From Actinomycetota bacterium (GTDB lineage Bacteria; Actinomycetota; Actinomycetes; S36-B12; UBA5976): a stretch of DNA of 17,636 nt. Every line of letters begins with the position of its first letter. The first letter of the stretch is position 1. Below, piece by piece: positions 8,528 to 15,349 of this stretch. The position numbers were made by a program, and so were the translations under genes. Where the stretch lies: contig JAFMIT010000023.1 of the NCBI GenBank assembly GCA_017853815.1, positions 1 to 17,636 of the forward strand, written 5' to 3'. Below the pieces are notes generated by a model, which did no database searches, was not told the DNA's origin, and worked only from the letters and a program-made list of their open reading frames with translations.

Positions 8528-9600
8528 TGCATGTCGTGCTCGCAGGCGGTGGAACGGCGGGGCATATTGAGCCTGCTCTCAACACCGCCGATGCTTTGCG
8601 GGCGCGTGATTGTGGCATCTCGCTTTCGGTGCTGGGTACAGAGCGCGGACTTGAGACGACTTTGGTACCTGCTCGCGGGTATTCGCTCACATTGATCCCG
8701 GCGGTGCCACTTCCGCGGGCACTCAATGCGGACCTGGTCTCGCTGCCTCGCCGCTTGACCAAAGCAGTGGAACAAGTAGCGGAACATTTGACGTCCACGC
8801 ATGCCGACGTGGTCGTGGGCTTTGGTGGCTATGTCTCACTCCCTGCCTACCTGGCAGCTCGGCGTTTGAATATTCCAATTGTCGTTCACGAAGCCAATGC
8901 AAAACCAGGTCTTGCGAATCGTGTGGGTGCGCGATTTGCGGCTGCCATCGTCGACACGGTGGCAGGGTCAATCAAAGGTGCCACCACTTTAGGCCTGCCA
9001 TTGAGATTTGCTATTCGTCAGTTTGATAAGCAGAGTGCGGCAGTCGCTGCTATGGAGTTGTGGCCGCTACGACCAGAGCGTCCGGTACTTCTAGTTTTTG
9101 GCGGATCCCAGGGCGCTCGACACCTCAATGACGTTGTTCGGGAGGCTGCAGATTCGATCATTGAGATGGGCTTCGATGTCTTGCACTCTGTTGGCCGCAA
9201 CAACAACGACCAACTGGTAACGGGCACCGCTGGCTACGTGACGGTGCCGTACATCGACCGCATGGATTTTGCGTATGGAGCAGCGTCGGTTGCGGTAACC
9301 CGAGCGGGAGCCATGACGGTGGCAGAGCTGACTGCGGTTGGCCTTCCAGCGATTTATGTGCCGCTGCCGATTGGAAACGGAGAACAACGCCTCAACGCTG
9401 CTGCTGTCGTCCAGGCTGGGGGTGGCGAAATGATTGACGATTCGAAGTTCACGGCCGCGACGCTGGTGGAAGTTCTGAGTCGTTGGCAGCTCGAAGGTCT
9501 CGCCAAGCGCGCCGAAGCGGCTGCCTCGTGTGGACATAAGAATGACGTAGATATGTTCGTAGACATTATTCTGAAGACTGCACAGCGGAGCACCTCATGA
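8527..9600 (+). CDS. murG: Undecaprenyldiphospho-muramoylpentapeptide beta-N-acetylglucosaminyltransferase MurG
   Basis: This is a 357-residue GT28 glycosyltransferase that adds GlcNAc from UDP-GlcNAc to lipid I, completing lipid II at the cytoplasmic membrane face. The two Rossmann-like halves are visible. The N-terminal half has the glycine-rich loop GGGTAGHIEPAL (about residues 7-18), VVGFGGYVSLPA and VVHEANAKPGLANR. The C-terminal half has FGGSQGARHLND, TRAGAMTVAELTAVGLP and PLPIGNGEQRLNA, which bind UDP-GlcNAc. GGGTAGH in place of GGGTGGH is usual in actinobacteria. The ATG shares its A with the ftsW stop and has AAGAGGA at 8511-8517. Length and motifs are normal. Confidence 0.97.
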   Translation: MHVVLAGGGTAGHIEPALNTADALRARDCGISLSVLGTERGLETTLVPARGYSLTLIPAVPLPRALNADLVSLPRRLTKAVEQVAEHLTSTHADVVVGFGGYVSLPAYLAARRLNIPIVVHEANAKPGLANRVGARFAAAIVDTVAGSIKGATTLGLPLRFAIRQFDKQSAAVAAMELWPLRPERPVLLVFGGSQGARHLNDVVREAADSIIEMGFDVLHSVGRNNNDQLVTGTAGYVTVPYIDRMDFAYGAASVAVTRAGAMTVAELTAVGLPAIYVPLPIGNGEQRLNAAAVVQAGGGEMIDDSKFTAATLVEVLSRWQLEGLAKRAEAAASCGHKNDVDMFVDIILKTAQRSTS

Positions 9601-11018
9601 ACGCGCGCTTGGGTCGAGTCTTCATTGTTGGCATTGGCGGCGCTGGTATGAGCGCGCTTGCTCGATTGCTCAAAGCTCAGGGCCACGAAGTGGCTGGTAG
9701 CGACGCTAAAGACAGCAAACGACTAACTGCCCTCGCCGCGGAAGGCATCCAAACATTCGTTGGCCACTCTGCATCTCACCTGTTCGACGAATCGGGAGTA
9801 GTGAGATTTGAGACTGTAGCTGCATCAACCGCAGTTCCAGATAACAATCCAGAGATGAGTGCTGCTCGAGAAGCAGGGCTGTCTATCTTGAGTCGAGCAC
9901 AACTTCTGTGCGCCATCACCGATGCCTCTGTTGTCGCGAGTGTGGCGGGGACGCACGGCAAGACGACGACGACATCGATGTTGACGATGATTCTCCAAGA
10001 AGCTGGTTTAGATCCAAGTTTTGCCATCGGAAGCGAACTCAATGAGAGTGGAAGCAACGCCCATTCCGGCGCTGGCGACATTTTCGTTGTGGAGGCGGAT
10101 GAGTCAGATGGAACATTTCTTGTTCTGAATACCTTTGCCAGCATCGTGACCAATGTCGAACCCGATCATCTGAACTACTGGGAGTCTTTCGAACGGCTAG
10201 AGCAGGCATTCGTTGATTTTGCAGCGGGTACTCGCCGTAAGGACGGATTTTCTGTTGTATGCGTTGATGACGCTGGCGGAAAAGTTCTGGCTGCCAAAGC
10301 GAAGGCGCTGGGTGCTGACATTCGCACCTACGGTCAGTCGGCCGAGGCAGATTATCGAATTGAACTCGAACAGCTCGACGGTGGCGGCTGGGCTTTCGCC
10401 GTGAATGCACCTGACGGAACGCGTCTGAGTATCACGCTTCGGGTCCCAGGCGTCCACAATGTTTTGAATGCGACAGCTGCAGCAATCTGTGCACTCGGTC
10501 TCGGTGCGTCAGGGTCTGATGTTGTGCACGGCCTGAGCCAATTCAGTGGAACTCGCCGCCGTTTCGACTTCAAAGGAAGTGCAGATGGCATTCGTGTGTT
10601 CGATGACTACGCGCATCATCCGACTGAGATTGAGGCGACGTTGCGCGCAGCTCGTGATGTTGTGGGGGACGGCAGGCTGGTGGTTGCCTTCCAGGCACAC
10701 CACTATTACCGCACCGCGTTGTTCTCCCGCGAGTTTGGCGCCGCTCTTGGGCTGGCGGATGAAGTGGTCGTGCTTGAAGTTTTTGCGCCCGGGGAAGAGT
10801 TCATCGCTGGCTCGAGTGGACAGACGTTGGCAGACAACGTGACGCTCTCTGGCGATCACGTCGTTTTTGAACCCTCGTGGAGCGCGGTCCCACAACAGTT
10901 AGTTGATCGGTCGCAGCCTGGCGACGTCATCATGACACTAGGCGCCGGCGAAATTGGAATGCTCTGCACAGAAATTCTCGAGCTACTTTCTCAACGAGAG
11001 CACAACCGTGACAGCTGA
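9597..11018 (+). CDS. murC: UDP-N-acetylmuramate--L-alanine ligase MurC
   Basis: This is a 473-residue Mur ligase that adds the first amino acid, L-Ala, to UDP-MurNAc. The N-terminal Rossmann domain has FIVGIGGAGMSALARLL (about 9-25). The P-loop is AGTHGKTTTT (about 122-131), then GSELNESGSNAH, FVVEADESDGTF and NVEPDHLNYW. The C-terminal domain has DDYAHHPTEIEATL and FQAHHYYRT. The usual DHxD element reads DHLN (Asn193). ATGA overlaps the murG stop, with CGGAG at 9586-9590. murB does not follow; murC goes straight to ftsQ, as in several Actinomycetes such as mycobacteria. Confidence 0.97.
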   Translation: MNARLGRVFIVGIGGAGMSALARLLKAQGHEVAGSDAKDSKRLTALAAEGIQTFVGHSASHLFDESGVVRFETVAASTAVPDNNPEMSAAREAGLSILSRAQLLCAITDASVVASVAGTHGKTTTTSMLTMILQEAGLDPSFAIGSELNESGSNAHSGAGDIFVVEADESDGTFLVLNTFASIVTNVEPDHLNYWESFERLEQAFVDFAAGTRRKDGFSVVCVDDAGGKVLAAKAKALGADIRTYGQSAEADYRIELEQLDGGGWAFAVNAPDGTRLSITLRVPGVHNVLNATAAAICALGLGASGSDVVHGLSQFSGTRRRFDFKGSADGIRVFDDYAHHPTEIEATLRAARDVVGDGRLVVAFQAHHYYRTALFSREFGAALGLADEVVVLEVFAPGEEFIAGSSGQTLADNVTLSGDHVVFEPSWSAVPQQLVDRSQPGDVIMTLGAGEIGMLCTEILELLSQREHNRDS

Positions 11019-11703
11019 AGTTCGAAGTTTGGAACGCAAACGTCGACGTCGAAAACTTCTGGTCGTGCTGCGTAGCGTGTTCTTGATTGGTGCGGCTGGC
11101 GGGCTTGTCTACTTGTTCTATTTCTCAACGACGTTGACGGTCAAGTCCGTCACCATCGTTGGAAATTACTACGCGCAGGCAAGCGAGATCGAAAGCGCTG
11201 CCAACATTTCGAAGGGCGTTCAACTTGCCCGTCTAGATAGTGATGTCATTCGCGAACACATTCTTCATCTGGCAGAAATAAAGGCGGTTGAAGTTCGGCG
11301 GGCGTGGCCCAACGAAGTCATTTTGGCCGTGGTCGAGCGCAAGCCAATCGCGGTAACCAAAGTTGATAACAACTGGAAGTATGTGTCGGCAGACGGAACC
11401 GTGTTCGGAAAGTCGACGGCACAGCCAGACGGATTTGTTGGAGTCTCGGCATCGAGCTCAAAAACCTTTTCAGTCGCCGCAAAGGTGGCGGCCGGTTTGC
11501 CTTTTTGGTTGCGCGAACGGGTGACGAGTTTGCGCGGTATTACGCGGGATAACGTCGTGATTACCCTCGATGACGGCGTAGAGATTCGTTGGGGCGGCAG
11601 CAGCCAAGGTAGCTTGAAGGCGCAGGTCCTCAAGGCTTTGCTTGGCCAAAGGGCTCGGATTTACGACATCAGCGTCCCCGATCGCCCCAGTATCACCCCA
11701 TAA
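11008..11703 (+). CDS. ftsQ: Cell division protein FtsQ
   Basis: This is a 231-residue bitopic division protein, part of the FtsQ-FtsB-FtsL complex. A basic cytoplasmic head (RSLERKRRRRK, about 6-16) precedes one membrane helix (about 17-39). The POTRA domain (about 44-115) contains LTVKSVTIVGN and AEIKAVEVRRAWPNEVILAVVERKPIAV, the hallmark FtsQ/DivIB stretch. The C-terminal beta domain (about 120-231) is weakly conserved, as usual. I choose GTG 11008, with GAGAG at 10996-11000, over the longer frame starting at 10954. The extra 18 residues would lie within murC and precede the natural basic head. It overlaps murC by 11 bases and is the last gene before the only sizeable gap. Confidence 0.93.
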   Translation: MTAEVRSLERKRRRRKLLVVLRSVFLIGAAGGLVYLFYFSTTLTVKSVTIVGNYYAQASEIESAANISKGVQLARLDSDVIREHILHLAEIKAVEVRRAWPNEVILAVVERKPIAVTKVDNNWKYVSADGTVFGKSTAQPDGFVGVSASSSKTFSVAAKVAAGLPFWLRERVTSLRGITRDNVVITLDDGVEIRWGGSSQGSLKAQVLKALLGQRARIYDISVPDRPSITP

Positions 11704-11857
11704 ATGCCGTGAAACTCAATAAAATGTCCACTAATTGGCGACACGCGCTCTTAGATTTGAGGAATTGGCCTTCGAATCCATACCCTCGCAATAACACAAA
11801 ATGTCGGTCAACCTTAAGCCTTGGGTAGAGGTTCAGGGTTAACGAAGGGATTGTCTC
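11704..11857 (+). promoter_or_regulatory. ftsQ-ftsZ intergenic region, probable ftsZ promoter/leader
   Basis: This 154-base gap holds no open frame and is more AT-rich than its surroundings. A possible sigma-70-type promoter is TTGAGG (11757-11762), an 18-base spacer and TACCCT (11781-11786). It is a weak match that fits the loose actinobacterial -10 pattern TAnnnT. Nearer the gene, AACCT (11810-11814) and AGGTT (11829-11833) form an inverted pair, followed by AGGGTT (11835-11840) and the palindrome GTTAAC. Dedicated ftsZ promoters in this gap are established for Streptomyces and mycobacteria; the exact elements here are inference. Confidence 0.5.
11844..11850 (+). promoter_or_regulatory. Ribosome binding site of ftsZ
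   Basis: GAAGGGA ends 7 bases before the GTG at 11858. It is a strong site that supports the GTG start and high translation of ftsZ. Confidence 0.75.
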
Positions 11858-13063
11858 GTGGCAGCAGGTCAGAACTATCTGGCGGTCATCAAAGTCGTCG
11901 GTGTCGGCGGCGGCGGTGGCAAAGCCGTGAACCGCATGATTGATGCTGGGCTCAAAGGTGTCGAATTCATTGCCATCAACACCGATGCGCAGGACTTGCT
12001 GATGGCCGATGCCGACGTCAAACTCGACGTTGGTCGTCAACTCACTAAAGGCCTCGGCGCTGGAGCTGACCCAAACATCGGTCGCCAAGCAGCCGAAGAT
12101 CACGCTGAAGAGATTGAAGAAGTACTTCGCGGCGCGGATATGGTTTTCATCACGGCAGGTGAAGGCGGCGGCACTGGTACAGGCGGTGCGCCTGTTGTAG
12201 CTCGCATTGCACGCAGTCTCGGCGCACTGACTGTCGGCGTGGTGACTAAGCCATTCGGTTTCGAGAACAAGCGTCGTATGCAACAAGCAGAACTCGGCAT
12301 TGAAGAGCTTCGCAAAGAAGTCGATACTCTCATCGTCATCCCAAATGATCGTTTGCTTCAGTTGAGTGATCGCAGCGTTTCAGTCGTTGAGGCGTTTCGT
12401 GCAGCAGACACAGTTCTCTTGCAGGGCGTGGGCGGCATCACCGACATCATCACGACTCCAGGTTTGATCAATCTAGATTTTGCAGACGTGAAATCTGTCA
12501 TGCAAGGTGCCGGCGGAGCATTTATGGGCATTGGCCGCGCACGCGGAGACGACCGTGCGATTGTTGCGGCAGAAGCCGCAATCGCATCACCTTTGCTTGA
12601 AGCGTCGATTGAAGGAGCCCGCGGAGTGCTTCTCTCCATCGCGGGTGGCAGCGACTTAGGACTTTTCGAAGTCAACGACGCTGCTCGCTTGGTACAAGAC
12701 GTAGTGCATCCAGACGCGAACATCATTTGGGGCACCGTCATCGATGAGAAGCTTGGCGACGAGGTTCGCGTCACTGTCATCGCAGCAGGTTTCGACAACG
12801 GCACTCCGACCACGCGCGCAGCCGGCTCAACGCCCGTTCGCCGAGGAAGCAGTGAATTCGGTGGCGTGATTGCGACTGAAGAGGTCGAAGATGATGTCCC
12901 ATCCTGGCTGAATCCAGAACCAGAAAAGCCAGCAGTGCAGGTCGACATTTTTGATGAACCTCGCCGCTCCGAGCCGACGAATCCACCAAGCCGCGAACGC
13001 GTCATCGTGTTTGATGATGGTGGCCTAGATGACGAAATCGACGTTCCAGACTTCTTGAAGTAA
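11858..13063 (+). CDS. ftsZ: Cell division protein FtsZ
   Basis: This is a 401-residue tubulin-like GTPase that polymerises into the Z ring and recruits the divisome. The N-terminus NYLAVIKVVGVGGGGGK (6-22) is colinear with mycobacterial FtsZ. The tubulin signature GGGTGTG is at 103-109. Nucleotide contacts E136, R140, N163 and D184 are present, and the T7 catalytic loop is N205-L-D207-F-A-D210. Residues about 320-385 form an acidic, proline-containing disordered linker, ending in DDEIDVPDFLK, the C-terminal peptide that binds partners such as SepF. Lys22 replaces an asparagine that contacts the guanine nucleotide in other FtsZ proteins (see findings). GTG start with a good ribosome site. Transcription probably comes both from the 154-base gap and from read-through. 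Confidence 0.98.
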   Translation: MAAGQNYLAVIKVVGVGGGGGKAVNRMIDAGLKGVEFIAINTDAQDLLMADADVKLDVGRQLTKGLGAGADPNIGRQAAEDHAEEIEEVLRGADMVFITAGEGGGTGTGGAPVVARIARSLGALTVGVVTKPFGFENKRRMQQAELGIEELRKEVDTLIVIPNDRLLQLSDRSVSVVEAFRAADTVLLQGVGGITDIITTPGLINLDFADVKSVMQGAGGAFMGIGRARGDDRAIVAAEAAIASPLLEASIEGARGVLLSIAGGSDLGLFEVNDAARLVQDVVHPDANIIWGTVIDEKLGDEVRVTVIAAGFDNGTPTTRAAGSTPVRRGSSEFGGVIATEEVEDDVPSWLNPEPEKPAVQVDIFDEPRRSEPTNPPSRERVIVFDDGGLDDEIDVPDFLK

Positions 13064-13065
13064 CT

Positions 13066-13788
13066 GTGCAGTCGGGTGTCTTCGAAAGTTCTCGGGGCAC
13101 TGTTGCCGCACGCTGGGTAGTGACTGACCGAGAAGGTGGGTACAGCCAGCCTCCATACTCCTCATTGAATCTTGCGAGTCATGTCGGCGATGCCCCGCTA
13201 GCGGTCGCCGCAAACCGTTCAGTGCTTGCTTCCGCATTGGACGTACCTTCAGACCGACTTGTATTTCCAGGGCTCATTCATTCGAGCGATGTAGGCATTG
13301 TGGACGCACCCATAGGACTTTTTCCAAATGTGGATGTGTTGGTTACGAGCACCCGCAACATCGGCTTGGTGACGATGGGGGCAGATTGCGTGCCACTTCT
13401 TGCGGTCGATCCTGAAGCCAAAGTGGCGTTGGTTGCACATATCGGTTGGCGCGGCGCAGGCGATGGCATTGTTGAGACAATTTTGACATCCCTCGTCAAT
13501 GCTGGTGCGACGGTGAAGCGAACGCAGTTCATCTTGGGCCCGAGCATTTGCGGTGAGTGTTACCACGTGGATGAAGAGCGTCGACAACACGTTCTGAATG
13601 TCTTGCCTGGCGCTGGTCGAAGGGATGCCCAGGGCCTTGATCTGCGAGACGGTATCGCCGCTGAGGTTCGCGCAGCGCATGCGGCCGTCAAGACGATTGG
13701 CGGATGCACTGCGGAGGATCCACTTCTCTTTAGTCATCGCCGAGATGGTGTGACCGGTCGGCAAGCCGCGGCGGTAGTTTTGGTATGA
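13066..13788 (+). CDS. pgeF: PgeF / YfiH family protein (peptidoglycan editing factor; purine nucleoside phosphorylase-like)
   Basis: This is a 240-residue DUF152/YfiH protein. The metal-site residues of the family are visible: H72 in LIHSSDVG, C108 in GADCVPLL and H125 in AHIGWRG. GPSICGECYHVDEE (158-171) and FSHRRDGVTGRQAAAV (222-237) are also typical. Relatives have been reported both as purine nucleoside phosphorylase/adenosine deaminase enzymes (the LACC1/FAMIN group) and, in E. coli YfiH, as a factor preventing L-Ser from replacing L-Ala in the stem peptide. Placement in this cluster fits an editing role downstream of MurC, but the sequence cannot separate the two. Older annotations call it laccase or polyphenol oxidase. 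GTG start, 2 bases after ftsZ, with a weak ribosome site. Confidence 0.9.
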   Translation: MQSGVFESSRGTVAARWVVTDREGGYSQPPYSSLNLASHVGDAPLAVAANRSVLASALDVPSDRLVFPGLIHSSDVGIVDAPIGLFPNVDVLVTSTRNIGLVTMGADCVPLLAVDPEAKVALVAHIGWRGAGDGIVETILTSLVNAGATVKRTQFILGPSICGECYHVDEERRQHVLNVLPGAGRRDAQGLDLRDGIAAEVRAAHAAVKTIGGCTAEDPLLFSHRRDGVTGRQAAAVVLV

Positions 13789-14483
13789 ACCGTCGCGAGG
13801 AACTTGCCTTGAATCTTCAAGAGATTCGCAGCCGGGTTGCGGCTGCCTGCATCGCCGCCGATCGGCGGCCAGAGGACGTCAGCATCATCACTGTCACCAA
13901 AACCTGGCCAGCGTCCGACATCAAGATTTTGGCCGATCTAGGCGTTCACGAAATCGGCGAGAGTCGCGACCAAGAAGCTAGAGAGAAGTTTGAGGAGCTC
14001 TCTTCATTGGGACTCCGCTGGCATTTCATTGGGCAATTCCAAACCAACAAGGCAAACCGGATTGCTCAATACGCAGATGTGGTTCATTCGATTGATCGAT
14101 TGAACGCGGTCGAGGCGCTTGCTCGTGCAGCTAGCAACGTTGACCGCACAATCACTGCTTTGGTGCAGGTCTCGCTCGATCAAACGCCCACGGTCGGACG
14201 AGGTGGTGCCTCGCCAGGGGAGTACCTCAAAGTTGCCGATGCGATTGCTCAATCGTCACATCTCCATCTTGGGGGAGTGATGGCAGTGGCGCCGCTGGGC
14301 GAGTCTTCGGATACTGCTTTCGGTCGTCTTGAAGAATTGGCGGCGAAGTTTCAGGCAGAGTTTCCGGACTCAAAAATGGTCTCTGCTGGCATGTCGGACG
14401 ACCTAGTCGAGGCGGTGGCTCACGGGGCGACACACCTCCGTATCGGCTCCGCGATTATGGGCTCACGCTCGTATGTGCAGTAG
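13785..14483 (+). CDS. YggS/PLPBP family pyridoxal phosphate-binding homeostasis protein
   Basis: This is a 232-residue single-domain fold-III (alanine racemase-like) TIM barrel protein. K39 in ITVTKTWP is the PLP-binding lysine. Other family motifs are GVHEIGESRDQEA (about 54-66), WHFIGQFQTNKA (about 79-90), VHSIDR, LGGVMAV and GMSDDLVEAVAHGATHLRIGSAIMGSR at the end, which binds the PLP phosphate. The family has no clear enzyme activity and affects vitamin B6 and amino-acid pools. The ATG overlaps the pgeF stop (ATGA). The family is found next to sepF in many Gram-positive bacteria, but its link to division is unexplained. Confidence 0.93.
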   Translation: MNRREELALNLQEIRSRVAAACIAADRRPEDVSIITVTKTWPASDIKILADLGVHEIGESRDQEAREKFEELSSLGLRWHFIGQFQTNKANRIAQYADVVHSIDRLNAVEALARAASNVDRTITALVQVSLDQTPTVGRGGASPGEYLKVADAIAQSSHLHLGGVMAVAPLGESSDTAFGRLEELAAKFQAEFPDSKMVSAGMSDDLVEAVAHGATHLRIGSAIMGSRSYVQ

Positions 14484-14503
14484 TTTTGGCTAACAGAACG
14501 TCT

Positions 14504-14510
14504 GAAAGGA
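14504..14510 (+). promoter_or_regulatory. Ribosome binding site of sepF
   Basis: GAAAGGA ends 7 bases before ATG 14518, in the 34-base gap after yggS. This is the canonical spacing and indicates that sepF is translated independently of yggS. Confidence 0.75.
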
Positions 14511-14517
14511 CACACTG

Positions 14518-15039
14518 ATGGGCGCTTTCCGTAAATTCGGATCGTTCTTGGGTCTCGTCGAGACCGAGGAAGATCTGTACGAGGACGACTTTGTTGACCC
14601 CACGCCCGAGCCTGTTCGGCAGCGCGAACCCAAGGTAGATGTTCTGCGCGAACGCGGTCGAGACAACACAGTCCGTGAATTGCCAACCCGCAATGCTCCG
14701 CGAAACGAAGCTCTCGCTGAATACGCGCGACCAGTCGCGGTTGTGCCCACACCTGAACCAGTGGCCCGCATTGTGACTCTCACGCCGCATTCCTTCAACG
14801 ATGCCCGACAGATCGGTGAGGACTTCCGCAAAGGCCACGCCGTGATCATCAATCTTGGTGAACTTGATGATGCAACTCATCGTCGTCTCGTGGACTACTC
14901 ATCTGGTCTGGTGCATGCACTCGAAGGAAAAATGGAGAAGGTGTCGCGTTCCTGCTACATCATTTCTCCGAAGAACGTCCAGGTGAGCGATGCGACAAAG
15001 ACGAGCATTGCCAACGACGGTTTCTTCAACCAGAGCTGA
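14518..15039 (+). CDS. sepF: Cell division protein SepF
   Basis: This is a 173-residue membrane anchor of the Z ring. The N-terminal MGAFRKFGSFLGLVE is a probable amphipathic membrane-binding helix. Residues about 16-80 form a charged, proline-rich linker (EEDLYEDDFVDPTPEP). The SepF core lies at about 82-160, with ARIVTLTPHSFNDARQIGEDF, AVIINLGELDDATHRRLVDYSSGL and KMEKVSRSCYIISPKNVQV. The core dimerises and binds the FtsZ C-terminal peptide, here DVPDFLK. Actinobacteria lack FtsA and use SepF as the main anchor, which fits its place three genes after ftsZ. Length and motifs are normal. Confidence 0.95.
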   Translation: MGAFRKFGSFLGLVETEEDLYEDDFVDPTPEPVRQREPKVDVLRERGRDNTVRELPTRNAPRNEALAEYARPVAVVPTPEPVARIVTLTPHSFNDARQIGEDFRKGHAVIINLGELDDATHRRLVDYSSGLVHALEGKMEKVSRSCYIISPKNVQVSDATKTSIANDGFFNQS

Positions 15040-15044
15040 TTGCC

Positions 15045-15329
15045 ATGTCGCTGGGTCTTCTGGTTTATCAGATACTTTCTTTGTACGTCTATGTGCTGAT
15101 TGCACGCATCATCATCGACTACGTGATGATGTTTTCACGATCCTGGCAGCCGCGCGGTTTTGTGCTGGCGCTCGTGGACGTCGTGTTCAGACTGACCGAT
15201 CCGCCGTTGCGATTCCTTCGCCGATTCATTCCACCACTTCGACTTGGATCCGTTTCGCTGGATTTGAGCTTCTTGGTGCTCATCATTGGCGTCCAAGTGA
15301 TCAGCGGTCTTGCACTGCGACTGCTCTAA
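15045..15329 (+). CDS. YggT family membrane protein
   Basis: This is a 94-residue protein with two hydrophobic helices (about 4-30 and 68-92) flanking a loop rich in basic residues and proline (LTDPPLRFLRRFIPPL, about 51-66). The 'DP.L...RR.iPP' stretch is the mark of the YggT family. Function is not firmly established; roles in osmotic or potassium homeostasis and in division or plastid nucleoid organisation have been suggested for relatives. It follows sepF by 5 bases and is probably coupled to it. divIVA, often the next gene in actinobacteria, is not present downstream. Confidence 0.88.
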   Translation: MSLGLLVYQILSLYVYVLIARIIIDYVMMFSRSWQPRGFVLALVDVVFRLTDPPLRFLRRFIPPLRLGSVSLDLSFLVLIIGVQVISGLALRLL

Positions 15330-15349
15330 AGCCAGCCCTCAACCGCCAG
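15330..15349. other. Convergent gap between yggT and ileS
   Basis: Twenty bases separate the two facing stop codons. I see no stem-loop followed by a T run on either strand here or just inside the coding ends, so no intrinsic terminator can be supported. Confidence 0.5.

Noticed and set aside
10954..11007. Upstream extension of ftsQ to 10954
   Set aside because: The extension overlaps conserved MurC sequence. GTG 11008 starts just before the basic head and has GAGAG upstream.
11720..11725. TAAAAT as a -10 box for ftsZ
   Set aside because: No acceptable -35 hexamer lies 16-18 bases upstream and there is no extended -10 TGn. It is probably chance in an AT-rich stretch.
12358..13005. 215-residue open frame on the minus strand opposite ftsZ
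   Set aside because: It is a low-complexity Ser/Thr/Pro/Ala-rich translation lying wholly opposite ftsZ, with no recognisable domain. It is a codon-bias shadow.
13066..13788. Laccase or polyphenol oxidase function for the YfiH-family gene
   Set aside because: The name is historical. Current work on the family favours purine nucleoside phosphorylase or peptidoglycan-editing activity, so I did not use it as the call.
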